Positions 14,699 through 22,956 of a DNA stretch of 27,684 bases are shown here, in pieces. Below the pieces are notes generated by a model, which was given only the letters and a program-made list of their open reading frames with translations, had not been told where the DNA came from and ran no database searches. The translations under genes and the position numbers were made by a program. Position 1 is the stretch's first letter. Each line of letters opens with the position of its first letter. This DNA comes from Clostridia bacterium (GTDB lineage Bacteria > Bacillota > Clostridia > Christensenellales > Borkfalkiaceae): NCBI GenBank assembly GCA_900770185.1, contig CAAGJM010000029.1, positions 1 to 27,684 on the forward strand, written 5' to 3'.

Positions 14699-16615
14699 TT
14701 ACTCGAGTTCGAACGCCCCGGTATAGAGCTTGTAATAATTGCCGCGCTTTGCGATGAGTTCGTCGTGCGTGCCGCTTTCGATAATTTTGCCGTGGTCGAG
14801 GACTATAATGACGTCGGCGTTCTGAACGGTGGAAAGCCTGTGCGCGATTATAAACACCGTCCTTCCTTCCATAAGTTTGTCGGTGCCGCGCTGAACCAAA
14901 AGTTCGGTGCGGGTATCTATCGACGAAGTCGCCTCGTCCATTATCATAACGGGCGCGCCCGAAACGGCGGCTCTCGCAATGGATAACAGTTGCCGCTGAC
15001 CTTGCGACAAATTTGCCCCGTCCTGCGTTAAAAGGGTGTTGTAGCCGTCGGGGAGGCGAGTTATAAAATCGTCCGCGCCGACGAGTTTAGCCGCCGCCAC
15101 GCACTCTTCGTCGGTGGCGTCAAGCCTGCCGTAGCGAATGTTTTCAAGCACGCTTTCGGTAAACAAATTGGTGTCTTGCAACACGATGCCGAGCGACCTT
15201 CTCAAATCTTTTTTGGCAATTTTGTTTATGTTAATGCCGTCGTACCTTATCTTGCCGTCGGCAATATCGTAAAAGCGGTTTATAAGGTTCGTTATGGTCG
15301 TTTTGCCTGCGCCCGTCGCGCCGACGAAGGCTATTTTCTGCCCCGGCCTTGCGTGCAGAGTAACGCCGTTTAATACAAGTTTTTCGGGTACGTAGCTAAA
15401 ATCTACGTCGTGCATTTCGATGTCGCCTTTAAGCTCGGTATAGGTGACGGTGCCGTCCGCTTTATGCGGGTGCTTCCACGCCCATAAATTCGTCCTTTTC
15501 GCGCTTTCGGTAATGTTTCCGTCGGCGTCCTTTTCGGCATTTACGAGGGTGACGTATCCGTTATCTTCTTCGGGCGTTTCGTCGATAAGAGCAAAAATTC
15601 TTTCCGCGCCCGCTAAGCCCATAAATATGGAGTTTAATTGCTGGGTTACGTTGGAAACGTTTTGGGTGAAGTTACGGCTCATCGGCAAAAACGCTATTAT
15701 TATCGCAAGCGACAGTGCCTGACCCGAAACGGAGAACGATTTAACCCATTCGGGCGCGGCAGACACCGCAAGCACCGTGCCGACGATTGCAATCGCGATA
15801 TACAAAAGGTGACCCAGATTGTTCATCATAGGTCCTAAAATATTCGCGAAAGTGTTGGCGCGCGTCGCGTCGGAAACGAGGTTTGCGTTGAGTTTATCGA
15901 AAGCTTTTTCGGACTCCCGTTCGTGCGTGAACACTTTAATAACCTTTTGTCCGTGCATCGACTCTTCTATATACCCTTCGAGCGCGCCGAGAGATTGTTG
16001 CTGGCTTACGAAGAATTTTGCGCTGTTGCCGCCCACTTTTTTGACGATAAGCGCCATAAATACGACGAACAACGCGACCACAAGCGTCAGCCACACGCTG
16101 TAAAAAAGCATCGTGCAGGTTAAAATTACTATCGTGACCGCCGTTTGAATAACCGATATCAAACTTTCGGATATAAGCTGGCGGAGCGCGTCTACGTCGT
16201 TGGTGTAAACGCTCATTATGTCGCCGTGATTGTGCCCGTCGAAGTATTTAACGGGCAAGTCTTCCATTTTCTTGAACATGGCGTCGCGCACGTCGCACAA
16301 AAAACCCTGCGTTATGCCCGCCATGATGAACGAACGCAAAAAGTTTGCAAGTATCGCCACCGCAAACACCGCAAGCATAACGGTTATGACTTTTATGAAC
16401 GCGTTCCAGTCGCCCGCCGCTATCGAAGCGGTTACGTTTTTAAGGAATATGCCGCCTGCGCTCCCGCCGATTGCCGATAAAACGAGGCACGTCAGAACGA
16501 GAATCAGTTTACCTTTATAGTTTTTGAATAAAAATTTAAGTAAGCGCGTAAAGGTGCCTTTTTTGACTTTGACTCTCGGCCCCGTACGCCTGCCTTTCAT
16601 TCCCATGCCCGCCAT
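14699..16615 (-). CDS. ABC multidrug-type exporter half, canonical ATPase subunit
   Basis: 638 residues. A basic N-terminus precedes a six-helix exporter membrane domain (about 35-340), then a nucleotide-binding domain. Walker A is GATGAGKT (about 432-439), signature LSQGQRQ, Walker B VMIMDEATSS with the catalytic Glu, and H-loop IIAHRLSTV with the switch His. All ATPase residues are intact. Between the domains is an insert (about 345-385, EDNGYVTLVNAEKDADG ... WAWKHPHKADG) longer than in most exporters. Its ATG overlaps the stop of the upstream half (ATGA). Known MarR-ABC-ABC operons of Firmicutes (LmrCD, BmrCD, YheIH) encode heterodimeric drug exporters; substrate here is unknown. Confidence 0.93.
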   Translation of the reverse strand: MAGMGMKGRRTGPRVKVKKGTFTRLLKFLFKNYKGKLILVLTCLVLSAIGGSAGGIFLKNVTASIAAGDWNAFIKVITVMLAVFAVAILANFLRSFIMAGITQGFLCDVRDAMFKKMEDLPVKYFDGHNHGDIMSVYTNDVDALRQLISESLISVIQTAVTIVILTCTMLFYSVWLTLVVALFVVFMALIVKKVGGNSAKFFVSQQQSLGALEGYIEESMHGQKVIKVFTHERESEKAFDKLNANLVSDATRANTFANILGPMMNNLGHLLYIAIAIVGTVLAVSAAPEWVKSFSVSGQALSLAIIIAFLPMSRNFTQNVSNVTQQLNSIFMGLAGAERIFALIDETPEEDNGYVTLVNAEKDADGNITESAKRTNLWAWKHPHKADGTVTYTELKGDIEMHDVDFSYVPEKLVLNGVTLHARPGQKIAFVGATGAGKTTITNLINRFYDIADGKIRYDGININKIAKKDLRRSLGIVLQDTNLFTESVLENIRYGRLDATDEECVAAAKLVGADDFITRLPDGYNTLLTQDGANLSQGQRQLLSIARAAVSGAPVMIMDEATSSIDTRTELLVQRGTDKLMEGRTVFIIAHRLSTVQNADVIIVLDHGKIIESGTHDELIAKRGNYYKLYTGAFELE

Positions 16616-18468
16616 CAGTCGTTACCCCCTTTACCTTCGTTCAACGCATACTTGTTTTGCGTAACGTAAACTTCGGTGTAAATTTCGTTTTTGAACAAAA
16701 GCTCGTCGTGCGTGCCGACGGCGTCGATTTTGCCGTTATCCATAACGATTATTTTATCGGCATGCTCGACGGACGCTATTCTTTGCGCGATTATAATTTT
16801 AGTAACGTCGGGAATATTTTCGCTTAAAGACTTTCTTATCATAGCGTCGGTTTTAGTATCGACCGCGCTCGTCGAATCGTCGAAGATTATAACTTTCGGC
16901 TTTTTTAAAAGAGCGCGCGCTATGCAAAGCCTTTGCTTTTGCCCGCCCGAAACGTTCGCGCCGCCCTGGTCGATATGCGTGTCGTATTTATCGGGAAAGC
17001 CTTCGATAAATTCGTCGGCACAAGCGAGCTTGCAAACCCTTTTAACCTCGTCAAGGCTTGCGTCTTTATCGCCCCAGCGAATATTTTCGGCTATCGTGCC
17101 GCTGAACAAAACGTTTTTTTGCAGTACGACCGCGACGTTGTTTCTGAGGGTGTCCAAATCGTAATTTCTGACGTCTACGCCGCCGACGTCAACCTCGCCG
17201 CTCGTCACGTCGTAAAGGCGCGATATCAGGTTTACAAGCGACGTTTTCGACGAACCGGTGCCGCCCACGATACCTATCGTTTCGCCCGAATTTATGTGAA
17301 GATTAACGTCTTGAAGCGCGTCCTTTTCAGCCGTTTCGTTGTACTTAAAGTTGACGTTTTTAAAATCGATAGAGCCGTCTTTAACTTCGTACACGGGGTT
17401 TAAGGGGTTTTCGATTTCGCTTTTTTCCGCTAAGACTTCGCTTATACGCTTAGCGGATGCGACAGACATCGTTATCATAACGAAAATCATCGACAACATC
17501 ATAAAACTCATGAGCGTTGACATCGAGTAGGAAACAAGCATCTGAAGTTTGCTTACAACCCACACGTTGCCGCCGAGTATGCCGAACCTGCCGCAAATTA
17601 TAAATATGGCAAGTTGCGCTGCGTACATGCTTCCCATCATCAACGGGTTTGCAAACGAAAGCATGCGCTCGGCTTTCGTGAAGTCGATTCTGACCCGATC
17701 GGAAGCCTTTGAAAACTTTTGTTTTTCGTAGTCTTCGCGGACGTAGGCTTTCACGACGCGTATCCCCTTAACGTTTTCCTGCACGCTTTCGTTAAGCGCG
17801 TCGTAACGCTTGAATATGCGCTGAAAGGTGGGGAGCGCAAAGTACATTATGCACCCCAAGCCCACTATTAAAACGGGTATAATTACGGCGTAGGTTTTCG
17901 CCATAGAACTCATCTGCTCCGCGCCGACCGTTTTGAACGCCGACAGCGAAAAAATCAGCGATACGATAAGCATCATCGGCGCGCGCACGCCCATGCGTAT
18001 CATCATCATAAAAGCGTTCTGCACGTTCGTAACGTCGGTCGTAAGCCTCGTAACTAAACTTGACGACGAAAACTTATCTATGTTTTTAAACGAAAAAGTC
18101 TGAACGCTGTAATATAAGTTTCTTCTTAAATTACCGGCGAACCTTGCCGAAGCCCTCGCCGCAAACACGCCCGAAAGGGTACCGAAAGTAAAAGACGCAA
18201 ACCCGCACAAAGCAAGGAATAACCCGACTATACAAAGGTATTTGATGCTCGGCGACGTGGTGCTTACGGTAACGATATCTTTCCCTAACAAGCTAAGCGT
18301 CCATTCGGGGGCGGTTTTTAAGTTGACCGCGCCTAAATAGTCGAGTATGCAGGTTGACATAAGCATAGGTATGATAAGCTCGAAAATAACTTCGCCGACC
18401 ATAAAAAGCGGAGTTAAAATCGTTTCTTTTTTACAACCTTTTATTGATTTAGCAAGTCTTTTAATCAT
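16615..18468 (-). CDS. ABC multidrug-type exporter half, degenerate ATPase subunit
   Basis: 617 residues with a six-helix membrane domain (about 15-330) and nucleotide-binding domain. Walker A reads GGTGSSKT (about 401-408). The signature VSGGQKQRL is intact, but Walker B ends IIFDDSTSAVD (Asp where the catalytic Glu belongs, near 530) and the H-loop reads IIAQRIASV (Gln for His). Such a degenerate site paired with a canonical partner is typical of heterodimeric exporters such as TM287/288, BmrCD and LmrCD. It overlaps the MarR gene by eight bases and the partner by three, so all three are translationally coupled. Confidence 0.93.
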   Translation of the reverse strand: MIKRLAKSIKGCKKETILTPLFMVGEVIFELIIPMLMSTCILDYLGAVNLKTAPEWTLSLLGKDIVTVSTTSPSIKYLCIVGLFLALCGFASFTFGTLSGVFAARASARFAGNLRRNLYYSVQTFSFKNIDKFSSSSLVTRLTTDVTNVQNAFMMMIRMGVRAPMMLIVSLIFSLSAFKTVGAEQMSSMAKTYAVIIPVLIVGLGCIMYFALPTFQRIFKRYDALNESVQENVKGIRVVKAYVREDYEKQKFSKASDRVRIDFTKAERMLSFANPLMMGSMYAAQLAIFIICGRFGILGGNVWVVSKLQMLVSYSMSTLMSFMMLSMIFVMITMSVASAKRISEVLAEKSEIENPLNPVYEVKDGSIDFKNVNFKYNETAEKDALQDVNLHINSGETIGIVGGTGSSKTSLVNLISRLYDVTSGEVDVGGVDVRNYDLDTLRNNVAVVLQKNVLFSGTIAENIRWGDKDASLDEVKRVCKLACADEFIEGFPDKYDTHIDQGGANVSGGQKQRLCIARALLKKPKVIIFDDSTSAVDTKTDAMIRKSLSENIPDVTKIIIAQRIASVEHADKIIVMDNGKIDAVGTHDELLFKNEIYTEVYVTQNKYALNEGKGGND

Positions 18469-18898
18469 TTTTTTCCAACCTTGATTGTAGTTTGTTTATT
18501 ATGCTTAAAAATTCTTCCCGCTCGCTTTTAGTTAAAACAGAACTTAATTCGTCTTCTGTTTTTTTTGCACGCAAGGTAAAATCTTCGTGAATCTTAATGG
18601 CTTTTTCGGTTAAAACTATCCGTTTAAGCCGCTTGTCGCCGTCAATGCCGACGCGCGTCAAAAACCCTTCCGCTTCAAGCCGTTTAAGCATTGCGGTTGC
18701 GGTGGGTCTACGGATTTTAAATTCCTTTTCGATATCTTTCTGATACACGCTTCTATCCGACTCTGCAACAAAGCCTATTATAAACCCGCCCGCGCCAATC
18801 TTTTCGGCGTTAGTTTCGGAACAAGTCTTCATAAGCCTGCGCTTTATAAGATTAGACAGTTTTTTTACTTCAACGCCTATTTTTTTCCCGTCTTCCAT
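18461..18898 (-). CDS. MarR-family transcriptional regulator
   Basis: 145 residues with a winged HTH: YQKDIEKEFKIRRPTATAML with LKRLEAEGFLTRVGIDGDKR as recognition helix and wing (about 50-100), flanked by dimerisation helices. It is first gene of the exporter operon. A dyad TGTTAG-CGTA-CTAACA abuts the -10 of its own promoter, so it most likely represses the operon and is released by the exported compound (inferred from the family). AAGGGGG precedes the ATG at 18898 at somewhat long spacing. Confidence 0.93.
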   Translation of the reverse strand: MEDGKKIGVEVKKLSNLIKRRLMKTCSETNAEKIGAGGFIIGFVAESDRSVYQKDIEKEFKIRRPTATAMLKRLEAEGFLTRVGIDGDKRLKRIVLTEKAIKIHEDFTLRAKKTEDELSSVLTKSEREEFLSIINKLQSRLEKND

Positions 18899-18922
18899 TT
18901 AAATAAACACGCCCCCTTAAAT

Positions 18923-18938
18923 TGTTAGCGTACTAACA
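18923..18938. promoter_or_regulatory. MarR operator
   Basis: TGTTAG (18923-18928) and CTAACA (18933-18938) form a perfect inverted repeat around CGTA. It abuts the -10 element and covers the expected transcription start. Confidence 0.75.
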
Positions 18939-18966
18939 TTTTAACAATGCGTTTTTTAACTGTCAA
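18938..18966 (-). promoter_or_regulatory. Promoter of the MarR-ABC exporter operon
   Basis: Perfect TTGACA (18961-18966), 17 bases, TAAAAT (18938-18943) on the minus strand. Confidence 0.85.
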
Positions 18967-18980
18967 ATAATTTTGAACCG

Positions 18981-19014
18981 AAAAAAATAAAAACTCCGCG
19001 TTTCACGAAGTTTT
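18981..19014 (-). terminator. Terminator of the branched-chain amino acid operon
   Basis: CGAAGTTTT (19006-19014) pairs with AAAACTCCG (18990-18998) with one wobble. A T-rich run follows on the minus strand. It sits between livF and the MarR promoter and insulates the two operons. Confidence 0.8.
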
Positions 19015-19081
19015 CATTTGTGTTTTAAATTGTTTGAGATAAGTCCGCCTTTTAAGCAGTTAACGGTAAGGAACGTTTTCC

Positions 19082-19801
19082 CTATACTTTTTTGCCAAGG
19101 TATAATTCTTTAACGCTTTCGTTTGCGGCGATTTCCGCCCCCGTTCCTTCCATCTGAACTTCGCCCGTTTCCAAAACGTAAGCGTAGTCGGCTACCGATA
19201 ACGCCATGTTGGCGTTTTGCTCTATCAAAAGCACGGTTATGCCTTCTTTGTTGACGGTTTTAATAATTTCAAAAATATCTTTTATTATAATGGGCGCCAA
19301 CCCTAAAGACGGTTCGTCCATCATAATAAGTTTCGGCTTGCTCATAAGCGCGCGCGCAACGGCAAGCATTTGCTGTTCGCCTCCCGAAAGGGTGCCCGCA
19401 GACTGCCAGGCACGCTCTTTTAGTATGGGGAAGAGGTCATAGCAATGCTCTAAGTCGAAAGTTATATCGTCTTTTCTTAAATACGCGCCTATTTTAAGGT
19501 TTTCAAGCACGGTTAGGTTGGGGAATATTCTGCGCCCTTCGGGTACTAAAGTAATGCCCGACTTAACTATATCGCTCGTGTGTTTAGCGATGATGTTTTC
19601 GCCGTTATACAAAATTTCGGCCCCTGCCTCAGGCTTAACGATGCCCGAAATAGTCCTTAATATGGTCGATTTACCCGCGCCGTTCGCGCCGATAAGCGTT
19701 ACGATTTTTCCGCGTTCAACGCTTAAATTGACGTTTCTTACAGCCTTAATGCCGCCGTATGAAACCGATAAATTTTTAATTTCGAGGATTTTATCCGACA
19801 T
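19082..19801 (-). CDS. livF: Branched-chain amino acid ABC importer, ATPase LivF
   Basis: 239 residues. Walker A GANGAGKS (38-45), signature LSGGEQQMLAVARAL, Walker B LIMMDEPSLGLAP and H-loop VLLIEQNANMAL (with the E-Q-N variant usual in LivF). Length is typical (about 235). ATG at 19801 lies inside the end of livG (11-base overlap) and has GGAGG nine bases upstream; a longer TTG-started frame was rejected. It powers LivHM together with LivG. Confidence 0.95.
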   Translation of the reverse strand: MSDKILEIKNLSVSYGGIKAVRNVNLSVERGKIVTLIGANGAGKSTILRTISGIVKPEAGAEILYNGENIIAKHTSDIVKSGITLVPEGRRIFPNLTVLENLKIGAYLRKDDITFDLEHCYDLFPILKERAWQSAGTLSGGEQQMLAVARALMSKPKLIMMDEPSLGLAPIIIKDIFEIIKTVNKEGITVLLIEQNANMALSVADYAYVLETGEVQMEGTGAEIAANESVKELYLGKKV

Positions 19802-20636
19802 CTTCAGTCCCTCCAAGGTATGCTTTTATAACGCCCTCGTCGTTCTGAATTTCATCGGGCGTGCCAACCGCCAACATTCTGCCGAAGTTAAGCACGTAAA
19901 TTCTGTCGGATATATCCATAATAAGATTCATGTGGTGTTCTATTAAAAGTATGCTTATATCGAAAGTTTTACGAATAAATTTGATAAACTCGGTAAGTTC
20001 CTGCGTTTCCTGCGGGTTCATGCCCGCCGCGGGCTCGTCAAGGAGCAAAAGCTTCGGCTTCGTCGCAAGCGCGCGGGCGATTTCTAACCTTCTTTGCTTG
20101 CCGTACGGAAGCGAAGTTGCAAGTTCGTTCTTTTCTGCCGATAACCCGACCAAGCTCAAAAGTTCCAGCGCGTCCTTTTTCATCGCCGCTTCTTCTTTAT
20201 GGTTTATTTTGAAAGTTGCGGTAAATAAGTTAGATTTACGGCGAAGGTGCATAGCCGTCAGAACGTTTTCAAACACCGTCATCGACTTAAAAAGTCTGAT
20301 GTTCTGGAAAGTGCGCGCAATGCCCTTTTTAGTTATTTTATCGGGAGAATACACTACTTTATGTTCGGGGAAGTCCTTATTGTCGCCGTTAAACATCCGT
20401 TTCATTTTGCCGTGCGGATAATTTGACGCGATAACTTCGCCGTTAAATTCAATAACGCCCGCGGTCGGCTCGTAAACGCCTGTTATCGCGTTGAAAGCCG
20501 TCGTTTTGCCCGCCCCGTTAGGGCCTATTATCGCAACGATTTCGCCTTCGTTCACATCAAGCGAAAAGTTGTTTACGGCAACGACGCCGCCGAATTGCAT
20601 GGTTAAGTTTTTAACTTTAAGCACGCTGTTACTCAT
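19791..20636 (-). CDS. livG: Branched-chain amino acid ABC importer, ATPase LivG
   Basis: 281 residues. Walker A GPNGAGKT (38-45). The LivG-specific SLPYGKQRRLEIARAL stretch is followed by Walker B LLLLDEPAAGMNPQE and H-loop ILLIEHHMNL. It is about 25 residues longer than usual because of a charged insert at about 68-95 (NYPHGKMKRMFNGDNKDFPE) before the KKGIARTFQNIRLF Q-loop. Its start overlaps the livM stop by eight bases (ATGAGTAA). Confidence 0.95.
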   Translation of the reverse strand: MSNSVLKVKNLTMQFGGVVAVNNFSLDVNEGEIVAIIGPNGAGKTTAFNAITGVYEPTAGVIEFNGEVIASNYPHGKMKRMFNGDNKDFPEHKVVYSPDKITKKGIARTFQNIRLFKSMTVFENVLTAMHLRRKSNLFTATFKINHKEEAAMKKDALELLSLVGLSAEKNELATSLPYGKQRRLEIARALATKPKLLLLDEPAAGMNPQETQELTEFIKFIRKTFDISILLIEHHMNLIMDISDRIYVLNFGRMLAVGTPDEIQNDEGVIKAYLGGTEDVG

Positions 20637-21960
20637 TTGCGCCGTCCCCCTTTTTATTCTTTTTGAATAGGTTTTTTATAAAATTAACCGCTATAAGAAC
20701 GTACTTTTTAACGCTCGTACCGATAAATACTCCGAAGCGTTTAATATTCTTGGGCAAGTTTTTAAAGAAGTTGACAAACCCTTTGCCGAACGCTTTAAGA
20801 TGCGCCTTAACGTTGGCAAAATAGGTTAAAATACCATTCCAGCTAAACTCTCGGTTGCCCATAATACCCTTACGGAAGAATAAAACTATCGCAAGGATAA
20901 TAATAGCGAACACAAGCATTTTAAAGCCCGTACCGAATAATGGGAGCTTAACCGAACCGATAAACACTTCGTGGTTGCAGAATTCAAGCCACCATTCTCT
21001 TAATGAATAGACCAAAAATCCGCCTATAACAGAACCCGTCACGCTGCCCATTCCGCCTACGACCACTATTAAAAGTATAAAGTAAGTCAGGTCTAAACCG
21101 AACGACGCGGCAGATGTGTTTATTGAACCGCCTTGCGCCATTGCGAATATCGCGCCGCCGATGCCCGCAAAAAAGCCGGAAACAGTGAACGATATCCTTT
21201 TCGTTCTCGCAAGATTTATGCCCATTGATTCTGCGGCGATATCGTCGTCACGCACGGCGCGGAAACTTCTGCCGTACGCCGAACTTAAAACGAGAACCAT
21301 AAGCGCGATGCAAACCGAACAAATTATAACGCACAGCGTGACCGAACCACTCTCGGCGTTCGGGGCGATTTTATAAAGCATATCGCTGAAGGTCGGTATA
21401 CCCGTCAAAGGGTTACTGCCGTTTGTCGCCTTCGGTAAAAAGTTGATGACCGCGCGGACTATTTCGATAAAGCCTATCGTGGCGATAGCAAGATAGTCGC
21501 TTTTAAAACGCAACACGACAAGACCGATAAGGTACGCAACGAGTGCGCACACCGCCCCCGCTATAAGGTAGGCGACGGGGATGGGAACGTAAGCGTTGCG
21601 CACGAACGAATAAACGCCGTTTAAGTAAACAACGTCTTTAATTTCGGGGGGAATGGTGAATATCGCGAAAACGTACGCGCCAAGCAACATAAAGCCTGCC
21701 TGCCCGAGCGAAAATATGCCGGTAAAACCGTTCGTCATATTCATAGAAAGGGCGATAACCGCATAAATCGCGCCGAATTCGAGCGCGATAACAAAGTTAT
21801 CGAATGCGCCTAAATTTTTCTCGCTTAAAAACACCACGAGTATAAATATCGCGTAAAGCGCGATAGAAAATATCGTTTTGCCGAGTTTTGAAACCGTGAC
21901 TTTTCTTGTGCCGTTTTCTTTTTCGACTTTAATTAAAGGAGCTAATTTAACTTTTTCCAT
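20629..21960 (-). CDS. livM: Branched-chain amino acid ABC importer, permease LivM
   Basis: 443 residues. The core (about 30-370) holds the LivM helices with AIYAVIALSMNMTNGFTGIFS, the SDYLAIATIGFIEIVRA segment and the EAA-like FRAVRDDDIAAESMGINLARTK loop. The C-terminal 70 or so residues form an unusual Lys/Phe-rich tail (FGKGFVNFFKNLPKNIKRFG ... VNFIKNLFKKNKK) that could be amphipathic and lie on the membrane. LivM proteins often end soon after the last helix. The ATG is separated by one base from the livH stop, with AGGAG upstream. Confidence 0.93.
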   Translation of the reverse strand: MEKVKLAPLIKVEKENGTRKVTVSKLGKTIFSIALYAIFILVVFLSEKNLGAFDNFVIALEFGAIYAVIALSMNMTNGFTGIFSLGQAGFMLLGAYVFAIFTIPPEIKDVVYLNGVYSFVRNAYVPIPVAYLIAGAVCALVAYLIGLVVLRFKSDYLAIATIGFIEIVRAVINFLPKATNGSNPLTGIPTFSDMLYKIAPNAESGSVTLCVIICSVCIALMVLVLSSAYGRSFRAVRDDDIAAESMGINLARTKRISFTVSGFFAGIGGAIFAMAQGGSINTSAASFGLDLTYFILLIVVVGGMGSVTGSVIGGFLVYSLREWWLEFCNHEVFIGSVKLPLFGTGFKMLVFAIIILAIVLFFRKGIMGNREFSWNGILTYFANVKAHLKAFGKGFVNFFKNLPKNIKRFGVFIGTSVKKYVLIAVNFIKNLFKKNKKGDGANE

Positions 21961-21961
21961 A

Positions 21962-22864
21962 CTAAACTTTCTCCTGTAATTTTTCGCCGAAAAGACCCGT
22001 AGGCTTAACGATAAGTATAACTATTAAAAGAATAAACGTGAACGCATCCGAAAATAGAGAAATCTGCGGTATCCACTGAGTGAAAAAGGAGGTGAACAAA
22101 ACTTCGAAAAACGCTATTACGAAGCCGCCGACGACCGCTCCCGGGATAGAACCTATCCCGCCGAAAACCGCCGCGACAAAGCATTTTAAGCCTATAGAGC
22201 CGCCTGTCGTCGGGAAAACCTGCGGGTGATCGGCAAAGTATAAAATAGCGCCGATAGCCGCAAGCGCGGAACCGATTGCAAACGTCGTCGAAACGACTTT
22301 GTTTACCTTAACGCCCATAAGCGAAGCCGCTTCGAAATCTTTGCTCGACGCGCGCATCGCAATGCCGAATTTTGTCTTTTTAATAAGCGCAAGCAATAAT
22401 GCGACGAGTAAAACCGTAACTATGGGTCTTACTATAACCGCAACGGGACGCACTTTTCCGAATATCGAAATCTGTTTGGTTAAGAACGGAATATCCGGGA
22501 AAGGCTTCGGGATAGCCGTCCAAATATAGTTTGCAAGGTACACAAGGAAATAAGAAACGGCTATTGCCGAGACCATTGCGGACATTCTAGGTTCGTTTCT
22601 TAAAGGTTTATAGGCGATTTTTTCGATTATTATGCCCAGCACCGCCGTAAAAAGTATGGTGGCGGGAATGGCAACGTATATACCGAAAGATGCCGCCGCG
22701 CTTATCATAAACATGCCCGCCATCATAAACATATCGGCGTGGGCAAAGTTGATAAGGCGCAAAATTCCGTAGACCATAGTGTACCCTATCGCTATAATTG
22801 CGTATACGCCGCCTATAGACAGGGTGTTTAAAATATAGTCTATGTTAAAAGCAAGTAAATTCAT
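21962..22864 (-). CDS. livH: Branched-chain amino acid ABC importer, permease LivH
   Basis: 300 residues, a multi-helix permease: NTLSIGGVYAIIAIGYTMVYGILRLINFAHADMFM at the N-terminus, and the EAA-type loop KKTKFGIAMRASSKDFEAAS followed by LMGVKVNKVV. I set the start at 22864 (MNLLAFNID), preceded by AAGGA. The frame is open to 22924, but that would translate the long hairpin at 22880-22916, so I rejected it. Length matches LivH (about 290-300). It forms the membrane channel with LivM. Confidence 0.93.
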   Translation of the reverse strand: MNLLAFNIDYILNTLSIGGVYAIIAIGYTMVYGILRLINFAHADMFMMAGMFMISAAASFGIYVAIPATILFTAVLGIIIEKIAYKPLRNEPRMSAMVSAIAVSYFLVYLANYIWTAIPKPFPDIPFLTKQISIFGKVRPVAVIVRPIVTVLLVALLLALIKKTKFGIAMRASSKDFEAASLMGVKVNKVVSTTFAIGSALAAIGAILYFADHPQVFPTTGGSIGLKCFVAAVFGGIGSIPGAVVGGFVIAFFEVLFTSFFTQWIPQISLFSDAFTFILLIVILIVKPTGLFGEKLQEKV

Positions 22865-22879
22865 ATTATCCTTAAAACC

Positions 22880-22916
22880 GCAAAATATTCTGCAACCCTG
22901 TTGCAGAATATTTTGC
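22880..22916 (-). promoter_or_regulatory. Perfect 17-bp hairpin between receptor and permease genes
   Basis: GCAAAATATTCTGCAAC (22880-22896) pairs with GTTGCAGAATATTTTGC (22900-22916) around a three-base loop. On the message it follows the receptor stop and ends 15 bases before the livH start. It is most likely an mRNA 3'-stabilising or partial-termination element that raises receptor over permease expression. Confidence 0.8.
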
Positions 22917-22956
22917 AAAATCATTATAGTTAAAACCTATTATTGCCGAAATTTAA

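Noticed and set aside
19802..19816. TTG-started longer LivF
   Set aside because: ATG at 19801 has an ideal GGAGG and gives the usual LivF length.
22865..22924. Extended N-terminus of LivH
   Set aside because: It would be encoded by the perfect hairpin and lacks a good ribosome binding site; MNLLAFNID at 22864 fits the family.
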